13,199 bases of DNA from Conidiobolus incongruus B7586. Lineage: Eukaryota > Entomophthoromycota > Entomophthoromycetes > Entomophthorales > Conidiobolaceae. Positions 1 to 9,122 of this stretch are shown here, piece by piece. The translations under genes and the position numbers were made by a program. The stretch covers positions 1 to 13,199 of the forward strand of contig JNEM01008103.1 in the NCBI GenBank assembly GCA_000697335.1. Reading direction: 5' to 3'. How positions within the stretch are numbered: the first letter of the stretch is position 1; the number at the start of each line of letters is the position of its first letter. The notes under the pieces are model-generated. The model saw nothing but the letters and a program-made list of their open reading frames with translations, searched no databases and was not told the origin of the DNA.

Positions 1-32
1 CTATTTTTATTTAATTGTTTAAAAATCAATTA

Positions 33-37
33 ATAAT
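33..37. repeat. Left target-site duplication of the solo LTR (ATAAT)
   Basis: ATAAT lies immediately left of the LTR start and recurs at 428-432, where mariner sequence resumes. Five bases is the usual duplication for Ty3/gypsy elements. The local A+T richness makes a chance match possible. Confidence 0.5.
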
Positions 38-427
38 TATTAAAAGACTAATTTTTTAGATTTATATATATTTATTTATATAGTTTAATTAATTATAAAT
101 TATATAATTAATTTATATTTTTATAGTTAAGTTAATTATATAAATAGTATTGAATTATCTAATAAACTAAATTTTTCTTTTTTCTCCCAATTCTTATTAT
201 TTATTGTTTTTTATGCTATTTTCTAAAATTAAGACTATGTTTAATCAATACTATATTATATTAATATTATCTAATATAAATCTTAATATATTGGTGACTT
301 ATCTTAGTTTGAAGCTTAATTAAACTTTGTTTATAATTCCATATTATATTGTTATATTCTGTGCCATATTACTTTTATATTAAGTCTTCTTTTATATTAT
401 ATTAGTTTAATTACCACTATATTTATA
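38..427 (+). mobile_element. Solo LTR of the Ty3/gypsy-type element, inserted in mariner M1
   Basis: This stretch aligns along nearly its whole length, on the opposite strand, with the LTR at 6596-7008. Shared landmarks include a TATA-box-like TATAAATAG at 139-147 (6899-6907 on the other strand). Mariner sequence resumes directly on both sides and no internal retroelement sequence follows, so it is a solo LTR, normally left by recombination between the two LTRs of one element. A probable 5-bp target duplication, ATAAT, flanks it at 33-37 and 428-432. The right end is less certain because the last dozen or so bases of the family consensus are not evident. It is an old fossil, about 80% identical to the other LTR by eye. 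Confidence 0.8.
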
Positions 428-432
428 ATAAT
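428..432. repeat. Right target-site duplication of the solo LTR (ATAAT)
   Basis: This is the partner of 33-37. Aligning mariner M3 across the insertion shows these bases present twice here and once in M3, with A/G differences, as expected for a duplicated target. Confidence 0.5.
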
Positions 433-867
433 AAACTATATATTGTTTTTTTAAATAAAAATATTTTTAATAAAAATTTTAAATATAATTTAAATAAATT
501 TATTATTATATATAATAATTATAAAATATAAACCTAAAATTATTAAATATTTTTTAATTATAGATAACTAGAAAATATTACTATATCAAGTATATTCTTC
601 TAATTATAACTTAAATAATTATAATTAATTTAAAGAATTAAAAAATCAACAAATAAAAAATTATTCAAAAAAATTTAATTAGTGTATAAAATATTGAATT
701 TCAGTCTTTAATAAAATGAACTATTTTTTAAATATTAGAAATTTGCTAAAAATATGGCAAAAAGCTATTAATAGTAAAAAAGATTATTAATATTATATAT
801 TTTATATCAAAATGTTTATATATTTTTAATTGCAAAAAATTCCTATTATTTAATTTATAAAGTAATA

Positions 868-1395
868 TTTCAAATTTCAATTACAACAATATTATTTCAA
901 TATAAGCACCAAGTTTATAAAATATGAATATGAAAGTTATTGAATAAATGATTAATTCCAAAAAACTCTTAGTTGAATATTTGCTGTACATAATATTATT
1001 ATTTTTTTATTATTGTTTTAATGATAACAATTTTTCCATAATTTAGAATTATTCAAATTATTATTAATTGTTTTCTTATATAAAATATGAAAATTGCAAA
1101 CTGATATTTGATTCAAATTGAGATTAACGATCATAAATGAATGAGAAATATTATCAAAAAATCATTTTAACTTGATAAACATACAATCATATTCAAAAAA
1201 TATTTATTTATTAATAAGAAAATAATATAGTATATTTCATTTTAAAATCGTAATGATTAAGTAATCCATTAAAATTGACAAAATAATCAAACATATATGG
1301 AATAAAATTTCCAAATTAACTAGTCAAATAAATGATATAATCTGAAATTAAAATAAAAAATATAGATTTTAATTTATTTTTTCTTCTCAGTTCAT
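868..1395. other. Intergenic region, no gene seen
   Basis: This stretch lies between the end of mariner M1 and the stop codon of the FSH-type hydrolase, so it should include that gene's 3' untranslated region and terminator. It is A+T-rich but has more varied sequence than the flanking repeats. No open reading frame, RNA gene or repeat match to the rest of the window was found. Confidence 0.6.
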
Positions 1396-2374
1396 TCAAA
1401 ATTGATTTAAAAATCTTTGAATATCACTTAGATATTTTGTCTGAGTGGGTATAAAATGTCTACAATGCAAAAAGATTAATAAATAAACTATATAAATCAA
1501 ATGTTTAATTACCCTCCAGGATGTTTTAAAATTTTGGAATTGGAATAATATTGTACTAGATGCTCACTTCTCTCTAATTATATGATTGTTATTGTATTAC
1601 AATATATATTAATCTGTTGATGTTTAATTACCTGGAATTACAACAGTATCCCACTCTCCAATTATATGTAGGGTCGGTAGATTGCATTTAAGTTGATCCA
1701 TGTTGGGTAAATGACTGAATGATTTGAAGTATCCAGATACTAAGATAATTGCTTTTAATTGGGATTGAATTTTGGCTATGATTTGTTCATAGTTGGGTAA
1801 GTTTAAGGTATCACGAAAGTATGCAGAAAATTGGGAGTGGTTGTAAATAAGTTGAATTAGAATTGATAGAGTGACAGCTCCTAATGGATATTGAATATAA
1901 AGAACTATATGATTAACAGTATTATTTACCTTGAGAAAATCCCAATATATAATCAAAAGGTCCCTAAAAATATATCAATCATCCAAATAAATTTATAATT
2001 TACAAATAAAATTACATTTTGATCAATATAAGTCAAAATATATTTCAAACTTTGATTCAGAGCTTGATTCTTATCGGGATCTGCTGAGGACCAACTGAAT
2101 AAATTAGTATCTAAAAAAATATATCAATTCATAATTATTGATTGTCGTGTTGATATTACCCCCAGAATGATTGGGATCAAAGTCACCTCCAATTATTGGG
2201 AAAGGACCTTGCAAAAATACTTGAAATATAATTAATAAAATAATGAATAATATGTGTTAAAATTAAGTTACCGAATTCATAATTCTCATAAATTCTTTTA
2301 ATTAATGGATTTAATAAATTTTTAAAATTTGTGGAATTTTGAGCATATCCGTGTAAACATAAAATGTTTTTCAT
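1396..2374 (-). CDS. FSH-family serine hydrolase (alpha/beta hydrolase), 7 exons, intact
   Basis: The gene encodes a 221-residue alpha/beta hydrolase of the FSH family (yeast FSH1-3, human OVCA2), predicted to be a cytosolic esterase of unknown natural substrate. Exons on the minus strand: 2374-2272, 2219-2160, 2110-2016, 1963-1930, 1880-1632, 1573-1513 and 1459-1396. The six introns are 52, 49, 52, 49, 58 and 53 nt, all GT-AG, and all junctions keep frame. The protein starts MKNILCLHGYAQNS, with LHGY as the first-strand/oxyanion region. The nucleophile elbow GFSQG puts the catalytic Ser at residue 96, split by intron 4 just after it. GEWDTVVIP gives Asp175 and PGGH gives His202, completing the triad. 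The protein ends FLNQF, then TGA. Length is slightly below the usual 220-270. It starts 143 bp downstream of the MPC1 stop on the same strand. No signal peptide or membrane segment is seen. Which FSH paralogue it is cannot be decided. Confidence 0.93.
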
Positions 2375-2517
2375 TTTTTAATAATATATTTTTATTACTA
2401 ATGATAATTTATATTGATAATCAAATAATTAATTCAATTTATGGGAAAAAATATTTATAAAAAATTCTTGATTTTTATACTTTAAAATTATTTTTATATT
2501 GAAAAGATAGATGATAA

Positions 2518-3145
2518 TTATTGCTGGGTTTGAGTAGTTCTTCCCATCTTCTCTTTACCGCCCATGTAATGGTAATCGATAAAGCGATAGCCCTGAATCA
2601 ATTGCAAAGTTTCGTTAGTAGCGTGACAGCTTAGTAATAACAAGTTACGGGGTACAACAACCCAAGCGAAGCGCATGAATAGTAAGGAATATACAGTTAA
2701 AGCTATTTCAGGATTAGTTATTAATAGGTAGAAGGTGTAGATAGAATTACCTGTAGTCATTTTACCACTGATTAATTCGGGATCTTTTTTAATATCGTTA
2801 AAAGCCGCTAATGGAATACCCCAGTTGGCAACTATTAACAAAGTATGTAAGTTGATAAATTTATATATTTAATTATAATGATATTTACCTGGTCCCCAAA
2901 AGTGCTAAAAATAATAAAACAAATCAACATTAGTAAATGTATTAAATAATTGAGTAATTAGTGGCTTGGCATATTAAATCCAATCCTTCTAATTTAAAAT
3001 AAGAATTGATATATTACCGTACTAAAATAAAAAAATTAATAAAAATAAACAAATAAATAATACGAGTTCAATAATACCTCATCAAATAGCTTCTAAACTC
3101 TGGAGAACTTAATTTATTAGATAATTTATTAATAATAGAAGACAT
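2518..3145 (-). CDS. MPC1: Mitochondrial pyruvate carrier subunit 1, 5 exons, intact
   Basis: MPC1 pairs with an MPC2-type subunit in the inner mitochondrial membrane to import pyruvate. Exons on the minus strand: 3145-3078, 3021-3018, 2904-2889, 2831-2751 and 2702-2518. The introns are 56, 113, 57 and 48 nt, all GT-AG. The spliced product is 117 residues, in the family's range (human 109, yeast about 130). Family hallmarks in order: [17 protein letters not shown] (residues 13-29), [62 protein letters not shown], then a polar tail with [14 protein letters not shown]. The hydrophobic stretches fit the small carrier's membrane helices. The start ATG gives the short amphipathic N-terminus typical of the family. 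Without the 4-nt exon 2 the conserved STHFWGP block is lost, which is the main reason for that call. A 278-bp gap separates the start from the MUS81 remnant and should hold the promoter. Confidence 0.95.
3018..3021 (-). other. MPC1: 4-nt microexon (exon 2) of MPC1
   Basis: On the minus strand the sequence reads TTTTAG|TACG|GTAATA, a 4-nt exon between a clear acceptor and a clear donor. Exon 1 ends ATG AG; adding TACG and then exon 3 (CACTTTTGGGG...) gives M-S-T-H-F-W-G, exactly the conserved MPC1 block. Exon 3 is itself only 16 nt. Confidence 0.88.
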
Positions 3146-3423
3146 TTCTCTTATCCAAAATAATTAACTATGTAATATATAATTAGTTAATACATAATAT
3201 ATTATAATCATTATTACATATTATTTACTTTAAAAAAATAAATTGAAAAAAGTATGAATTAAAATTAAATTTAATAGTTTTCAATTTGTTGATGAACTAT
3301 CACAATAAATTAATAATCACTAATTGCTAATTATAAATTATGGGTAAACTTTATAATTAAAATCCATCATTAAATGTCCAAATATAAGTCATAACCCAGA
3401 ATTTAAAAATATTCTTTATTAAT
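3146..3423. other. Intergenic gap holding the MPC1 promoter
   Basis: These 278 bp separate the MPC1 start from the MUS81 remnant's stop. The gap is A+T-rich and no specific promoter element can be assigned with confidence. Confidence 0.4.
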
Positions 3424-5346
3424 TTAAAAATCATGTGATGTAAACCATTCCTCTAAGATTTTGGAAGATAAATTTTTACTGATACTTTAAGTATTACGTT
3501 ATTCATCTCCAACAATCGTGAACGTTCATGATCATGAGTCAATTGATAAGTCATATACAAACTATTTAAATGAATAATCATTTATTAGTAATTCAGTAGT
3601 GATATTGGTTACCTTCAGGGTACTGGGTACTCTTTGACAACTTTCAAAGTTTTTTAACGCTGACACCAGATATATACGTTAACAGTTTGATGAATATATC
3701 GGATATTGATACGGGTTGGGATTTGGAGTTAATAGCTTGATAAGTTTTGAAAGATATTTTGAGATTGGACTGGTTTGAGCTTGCTCTTTGTATTGAAATT
3801 TAGTTAGGTTAGAATTGATGTCAAAGGTTATGAGTTGATTATAATAGGTATAATTAATGATGTAATAACTTATATATATATGAATTACTTCATGTTGTAG
3901 TTTCAATATTTAAGTTACGAATGCAGTATATTTCAAAGTTGAAATAATATCATTAGTTTGTACGATTGTGAAGCTGTTTGAGTTGGCTATTTACTATTGA
4001 TGCCTATATAAATTGAATCGACATTCCTGTTTTTAAAATTTCTTAAGTTGTGAAATTAAGTATATCGCTTTAAATTCACCGTAATCTTCCTATCATACTT
4101 ACAGATACATTGATATTTGATATTAATAATAAATGAATATGAATTTTCTTTTACTCTTTGTACTGCCCATCTTTAATTCTCGACACCAAATCATCAACAG
4201 CTTTCCTTTCAGTTACATAATCCTACACAATCTCTTCGTCGAAGCCTCACAGTTGTCGGGCTAAGCAATCAAGTGGAAATCATCAGCACTCAACTGTCTG
4301 AAGCAGAAGCCTACTCCTAGTCGTCGTAGTTTCCTAGTGAAGGAATTTTCCATGTTCTTCGCATTGATTTCTCTATTGTCCATTCCTAGTATGATTTTGT
4401 AGTTTTCCAATTGTGGTCCAGTAGGTCCTGAATAATTAGCGTTTATGGTAGTTGTTGACTGTGGTATATTCACATCAAGATTGAATGGTATATAATCAAT
4501 ATTGTTCTGACAGTGTAACTTATAAATCTTATCACGCAATTCGAACCTTTGCTCAGTCAACCCATACTTAGGCGGCCTATCCCGGCAACCTACTATTTCT
4601 TTGATAATCAACGTCTCCACACCACTCCATCTGGTATACTTCTGGCCCGGCAATGGTTTGCCTAAAGGATTGAGACTGTAGGGCTGTGCTAAGTTGATGA
4701 GTTGCAATTTCAGTGTGAAGTGGCTGTCGAAACTAGATTGGTGATTCAGTTGCATCCTCAGTGCTAGTAGAATAGCATAATTTGCCGATTGGAACGCGAT
4801 AAAGTATTCTTTCTGAGCTTTGGCGCGTTTTTTTCTTAGTCTTCATACTCATTATTTGTGACTGAGATTGTGCATACGTTGTGGATGTCGTTGTAGACAA
4901 ATAAGTATATAATTCAATATATGTTAACAACTCAAATATGATTATTATAAATAATTCACATACTTAAACTTTGCTGAATTTGAGTGGAACTAATCCCAAG
5001 GTGTCTTAAATACTCACTCAATCTCGACTGCAATCTATTCACAGTAGTATCACCAATTCCATTTAATTTTTTAGTTTCGTGAGCCATCAACACCACCGGG
5101 CGCTGTATTATTGAATTATAAGGCTATATCATTATCAAATGAATCTTCTGTTATAATTGAATATCAAAAATTACTTTTTTAAATTATGTTTCGCATACAA
5201 CTCCGACTGCTTGGCTTGCTGGGATCACTCTGCAATCCACATTAAAAACAATGGACTGGGATATTCTTGGGAAGGCTTAGGAAGTCTCTAAAATGTACTA
5301 CTAGGCACAGTTGTTATATCAAATTTCCGAAAATATTGAGGATTCA
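3424..5346 (-). pseudogene. MUS81: MUS81 structure-specific endonuclease, decayed gene with introns
   Basis: MUS81 with its EME1/MMS4 partner cuts branched DNA during recombination and replication-fork repair. The family's whole domain order is readable on the minus strand: N-terminal helix-hairpin-helix (PSPLFLMWIAE near 5225-5260; KKLNGIG near 5052-5072), winged helix (SANYAILLAL, then SGVETLIIKEIVG and YGLTEQ, about 4540-4790), ERCC4 nuclease (DNRE at 4369-4380; ERKAVDDLVSRIKDG from 4210), and C-terminal helix-hairpin-helix (FIKLL, SGVSVKK, then SSKILEEWFTSHDF and TAA at 3424-3426). Breaks: TGA at 5225-5227 where Trp is expected, TGA at 4247-4249, TAG at 4223-4225 and TAA at 4151-4153 at likely Gln codons, and frame changes near 4840, 4260, 3705, 3650 and 3490. 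Intron-like GT-AG signals remain (donor GTATGT at 4963), so it is not a retrocopy. The longest open stretch is 164 codons (4261-4755). The start at 5346 is uncertain. Assembly errors are the main alternative. Confidence 0.85.
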
Positions 5347-5686
5347 TTATATTTATATATAAAAGCTATCACTTATGAATTTAGGTGAACTGAATAGGTA
5401 TATGGGATTGTATCTAAGGGGTAACATATATTTATAAATATATTGTTGGAATTTATTTTATGGGAATTGAATAAATATTTCCTGATAATGGAATATCGAT
5501 TTTCAACTGCTGCATACTTCAGAATTACAATGAGTTATATAATGGATTCGACCTTATAACCCTTTACTACCATAATAATATTATATTATTAACAGAATTG
5601 AATTGCAAAAATGATTGATTATTTGTTTTTTTCTAAAATTATAATAAATTTTCAATATTAATTTATTAATTTATTAATTTATTTCA
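5347..5686. other. Former upstream region of MUS81, no gene seen
   Basis: About 340 bp lie between the presumed MUS81 start and mariner M2. No reading frame or RNA gene was recognised. The right end becomes rapidly A+T-rich and carries a short tandem repeat. Confidence 0.5.
5657..5684. repeat. Tandem repeat, 8-bp unit ATTAATTT, about 3.5 copies
   Basis: Three perfect units (5657-5664, 5665-5672, 5673-5680) are followed by a partial one, ending three bases before the TA at the M2 insertion border. Confidence 0.85.
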
Positions 5687-5688
5687 TA

Positions 5689-6595
5689 TTATTACAGAAA
5701 TAATATAATTTCATAATTATAAAATCAAAACTATATATTATTTGATTAATATATGGTTTTAAAAAAACAATATAAGATTAATACTTTTAATTTTTCATTA
5801 AAAGATTTTTTCTATATTTTTGGTAAATTTTTAACCCTTAATCGTGTTATTATTAATGATTGAAATTTAATATTTTATAAACCAAATTGATTTAGTTATA
5901 GGAATTTTTTTGCAAATAAAATTTTTAATTAACCAAAGCAATTATAGGTTTTTAAGCTTTAATTTAGTGAATATGTATTAGATATAATAATTTTTTTTAA
6001 TTTTAAATTAGAAAATTTTTTATGAATTTTATAAAAAATATAATAATAATTAAAAATATTTGATATGTTAACTTTATAATATTTATATTAATTAGAAATT
6101 TTTTTATTTAAAAAAATTAAAATCTATTATTAAATAATTTATATCAAATTATTAAAAATAAAAGCTAAATATTAATTTAATTTAATATAATAATCAATAT
6201 TTATTTTCAAATAAAATACTTATATACTAGCCTGTAAAACTGAGTTATAAAATTAAAAATATTTATATTTTTTTTATTATCTTAATTAATTTTTATTCAA
6301 CTAAATTTATATTAAACTATGTAATTAATATTTATCTTTTATTTTTAACATAATATATAAAGTTAAATCTAATTAATTATTAATTGATATATAATAATTA
6401 AAAGTATATTTAAAATAAGTTATAGATTTACAAGTTTTAATATTAATAGAAAAATTAATATTTAGTATATTTATTTTTTGTTTCTTTAAAATTTTTAAGT
6501 TTATAAGGTATAGAGTTAATTAACTTCTTATATTAATTAAAATTAATATTATTTTAAGCTTCTTAAATATACTTTTAAAGTTAATTTAAATCTTT
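5689..6595 (-). mobile_element. Mariner DNA transposon copy M2, 5' part cut off by the LTR element
   Basis: The reverse complement aligns with the 3' two-thirds of mariner M3. One shared stretch is TTTTTTAAATAAAA followed by ATTTCTAA; others are the block matching TACTATATCTAGTATATTCAC, the FVKYQIS region, and further upstream the ATACCTTATAA block of the N-terminal half. The 3' terminal repeat begins at 5689 (TTATTACAGAAAT against TTAGTGTAGAAAT in M3), preceded by TA at 5687-5688. The copy stops abruptly at the LTR end at 6596, so its 5' part should lie beyond the inserted retroelement, outside the window. It is more decayed than M3, with many stops and small length differences, and no product is possible. 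Confidence 0.75.
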
Positions 6596-7008
6596 TGTTA
6601 GAGGGAAAATATAAGTATAGTGGTAGTTAAACTAATATAGTATAGAGGAAAACTAGATATAAAAGTAGTGTGGTATAAAATATAGTAATATAATGTAGTT
6701 GTAGTGTGCAAGTGTAAATAAAGTTTAATTAAGCTTTAAATTGGGGTGAGTCACTAATATATTAAGGTTTATATTAGTTAGTGCTAATATACTATAATAT
6801 CAATAAGAAATAATGTTAATTTTAGAAGTAATATAAAAGTAAAAAATAGTAAGAATTGAGAAAAAAAAGAAGAACCTAGTTTATTAAATAATTCAATGCT
6901 ATTTATACAATTAATTTAATTATATAATTATAAATTAATTATATAATTTATAGTTAATTGAATTATGTGAAAGTATATATAAGAATTTAAAGAATTAGTT
7001 TTTTAATA
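6596..7008 (-). repeat. 3' LTR of the Ty3/gypsy-type element (about 413 bp)
   Basis: The left border TGTTA (6596-6600) is the complement of an LTR ending TAACA. The right border at 7008 lies directly against a purine-rich tract. The sequence matches the solo LTR at 38-427 over nearly its full length in opposite orientation, including the TATA-like box (6899-6907). Confidence 0.82.
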
Positions 7009-7020
7009 CTCCCCTAGTAG
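7009..7020 (-). other. Polypurine tract of the LTR element
   Basis: On the minus strand AGGGGAG lies immediately upstream of the LTR. This is the position and composition of the plus-strand DNA primer site in Ty3/gypsy elements. Confidence 0.65.
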
Positions 7021-7220
7021 GTTTTTTAAAAAAGATACACTCTTTAGATTTTTATAAATAAGTATAATAAACTAAAATATTCTTAATATTTTCTAGGGGC
7101 TCTTATATAACTTCTTTAATAAAATAGCTTATCTATTTTATATAAAACTAAAGCTTGTTCCTAATAGGTTTAGATTTAATTTTATAATTAATATAGTATT
7201 TTTCTTCTCTATTTTAATTA
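7020..7220 (-). other. Chromodomain remnant (integrase C-terminus)
   Basis: Just before the purine tract, the minus strand shows chromodomain-like remains, including an EPLEN-type motif. In related elements this module directs integration to chromatin with particular histone marks. It is broken. Confidence 0.65.
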
Positions 7221-7439
7221 ATAATTAGATCTAATTTTAAAGTTTTTAATTAATTAAGAAAAGTATTAAAATCTTTAAAATATGTTTTAATTTTAGATAT
7301 ATAAAAGGTAAAGTTGATTCTTAAAGTTAGAGGTAATTCTAAGGTAATATTTTTAAAATTTAAATCAATAGATTAAATTTTATAAGGATTATAATATAAT
7401 AGTAAGTATTTTAGATTTAAGCTAGATTTAAATAAGGTA

Positions 7440-8290
7440 AGTTTAAGGGTAAATTGTTTTAAGTATACAAACATGTTAATTTTATATTTAAGAGGATTTC
7501 TAAATAATTTTAAATATTGTTGTTCTATAATCTTTTAATTTTCTTCTAAGTTAAATTTAACAAGGGAATTAATATGCTTGATATTAAATTAAAATTCAAC
7601 AATATTTAAAGGTAAATTGATTTAGAGTTTTAAAACAATTATTAAGTTAGGATATTGATTATAATTAATAAAATAAAGGTTAAAACTGGTTGATTTATTA
7701 ATAAAAGTATTAAATAAATATTAGAGTTGGTAGATATAAGTATCTTAATTTAACTGATTAGTGTTAATATAAGCTTTAATTATTTACTTTAGGGTTTTAA
7801 TAGTTTTTTTAATAAGTTTATTGGTTTAGTAATGATTAATAGTAAATATAGTTAGGTTAATCTTAAATAAAAAGAATAATAACTTTTAGAATTAAAGGTT
7901 GAATTATATATCTTTATTAGATATAATAGTTTGTAGAATTTCATAGTGGGTAAAGATATTAGAGAATAATAATTATGTAATATCTTTAACTATAGAAGTT
8001 TTAAAACTAGGAATAAAATAAGTATATTTAGAAAATAAATCAATTACAATTAATAAATTATCATAACTATTTGTTGATTTAAAAATTTCTATAAAATCAA
8101 GTTAAATTTGTTGTTAAGTTTTATTAAAGATTTATAAAAGAATAAGTTTATTATATTTTAATTTAGTATTATATTTAGTTCTTTAGTATATATTATAGGT
8201 ATTAGTGTATTTCTAAATTAATTTAACTAGGGAAAGCTAGTAGTACTTTATTTTAATTCTCTTAGCAGTTTTTAATTAGTTTTAATATCC
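7440..8290 (-). other. Integrase region remnant
   Basis: Remains of the catalytic core include LDFIEIF, a VIDLFSKYTYFIP block and, further on, a QTN-L-KRTIKTL-like block. These correspond to the order of conserved positions in Ty3/gypsy integrase. It is broken. Confidence 0.75.
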
Positions 8291-8639
8291 TTTAACAGAT
8301 AAATTATAGCATTTATCAAATATTATTTATTAAATCATAAGAATATTAAGAATATATAAATAATTATTATAATATAGTAGGTTATTAATAATTTTAAATT
8401 TTTTGACATAATTTAATTAGTTTTTTAATGGTTTAAAAAGTTCTTCTTTAACTAAAATAAAGAAATTATTATTTAGTAGTGTTTTTTAAAGTAATTTAAT
8501 AAATTCTTTATTTCTTTTATTAATAATCATTAAGTTAATATTTGGTGGGTTTTTATAATTAGAACAAAAAGGTAAATATATAAGATTTTTTAACAAGGTA
8601 TCTATAATATAATTTTATTAACTTAAGTGATATTAACTA

Positions 8640-8890
8640 AAAAAAAGTAAGCTTAAATAATTTTAATTTATTTAACTTATCTTCTTAATAAATACTTTTG
8701 AGTATTTAAGTAAAAGAGTAACTTATAATTTATAAGTATTAAAAAAAATTACAAAATAAGAAATATAAGTGATTTTTAATTATTTCTACCAAAGTAAAAA
8801 GTTTTTATTTATAAACTAGATATTTTAATTCAGCTGGTTTTATTTTTCTTAACTAGAATGTTATTGGTTTTAAGATAATATTTGTAAAGT
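8640..8890 (-). other. RNase H region remnant, interrupted by mariner M3
   Basis: The minus strand has PITF, then RKIKPAELKYLVY and LFTLVEIIK, matching the usual block in Ty3/gypsy RNase H. The rest of the domain lies on the far side of mariner M3, from 10215 rightward. It is broken. Confidence 0.72.
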
Positions 8891-8892
8891 TA

Positions 8893-8925
8893 TTAGTATA
8901 GAAATTAAAAAATGGCAAATTTTTT
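8893..8925 (+). repeat. 5' terminal inverted repeat of mariner M3
   Basis: It begins TTAGTATAGAAATTAAA and matches the complement of 10180-10212 at 26 of 33 bases; four of the seven differences are transitions. Confidence 0.88.
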
Positions 8926-8966
8926 AATTTCTAATCTTTCAAACATATTATACATTTTGAAAGATT
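8900..8966. repeat. Two adjacent palindromes at the 5' end of mariner M3
   Basis: The first has 14-base arms (8900-8913 with 8919-8932) around a 5-base loop and uses much of the terminal inverted repeat. The second has 11-base arms, AATCTTTCAAA and TTTGAAAGATT (8933-8943 with 8956-8966), around a 12-base loop. They could be transposase-binding or structural elements, or chance in A+T-rich DNA. Confidence 0.7.
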
Positions 8967-9122
8967 ATATATATATAAAATATATAGGAAAATAAATATT
9001 TTCAAACTATATATATATATTCAATTTTAATTATTTTTTTTATTAAAATATTTTGATTTTAAAATTTACACTTAAATTTAATTATGCTTAAATTAGATTG
9101 TGATTATCAAAAGGTTTTTATT

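Larger units (their letters stand above)
1..865 (+). mobile_element. Mariner DNA transposon copy M1, 3' portion, split by a solo LTR
   Basis: Bases 1-37 and about 433-865 align with consecutive stretches of the complete mariner M3 (about 9710-10212). The match runs from just after the first catalytic region to the 3' inverted repeat; the 5' part lies outside the window. Near the end, one frame ends in residues IWQKAINSKKDY and a stop, the usual mariner C-terminus, and here the tryptophan codon that is a stop in M3 is still TGG. The codon matching the third catalytic Asp reads Asn, and other stops are present, so this copy is dead. The element ends near 865, followed by TA at 866-867, the expected target-site dinucleotide. 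By eye it is roughly four-fifths identical to M3 over the last 90 bases. Confidence 0.85.

Noticed and set aside
1624-1956. 110-codon open frame as its own gene
   Set aside because: It is FSH exon 5 read together with intron 4 and part of exon 4 in a wrong frame; the spliced model restores GFSQG and the full triad.
3679-3906. Open frame of 75 codons as a separate small gene
   Set aside because: It lies within the MUS81 remnant, in the part before the C-terminal helix-hairpin-helix, and reads across intron-like and shifted sequence.
4261-4755. 164-codon open frame as an intact novel protein
   Set aside because: Its sequence is the MUS81 winged helix and the start of the nuclease domain, and it ends where the domain should continue. 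It is a surviving piece of the decayed gene.
4733-4930. Open frame of 65 codons as a separate gene or MUS81 exon
   Set aside because: The conserved MUS81 winged-helix start (EYFIAF...NYAILLAL) is in another frame over the same bases, so this frame is a shadow.
3424-5346. MUS81 as a working gene in an organism that reads TAA/TAG as Gln
   Set aside because: The intact neighbours use CAA/CAG for Gln and end in TAA and TGA. Several breaks in MUS81 are frame changes, and one stop (TGA) is at a Trp position.
5640-6595. Very A+T-rich stretch as a centromere-like, origin-like or promoter region
   Set aside because: Its reverse complement aligns with mariner M3 in order, including the terminal repeat, so it is a decayed transposon.
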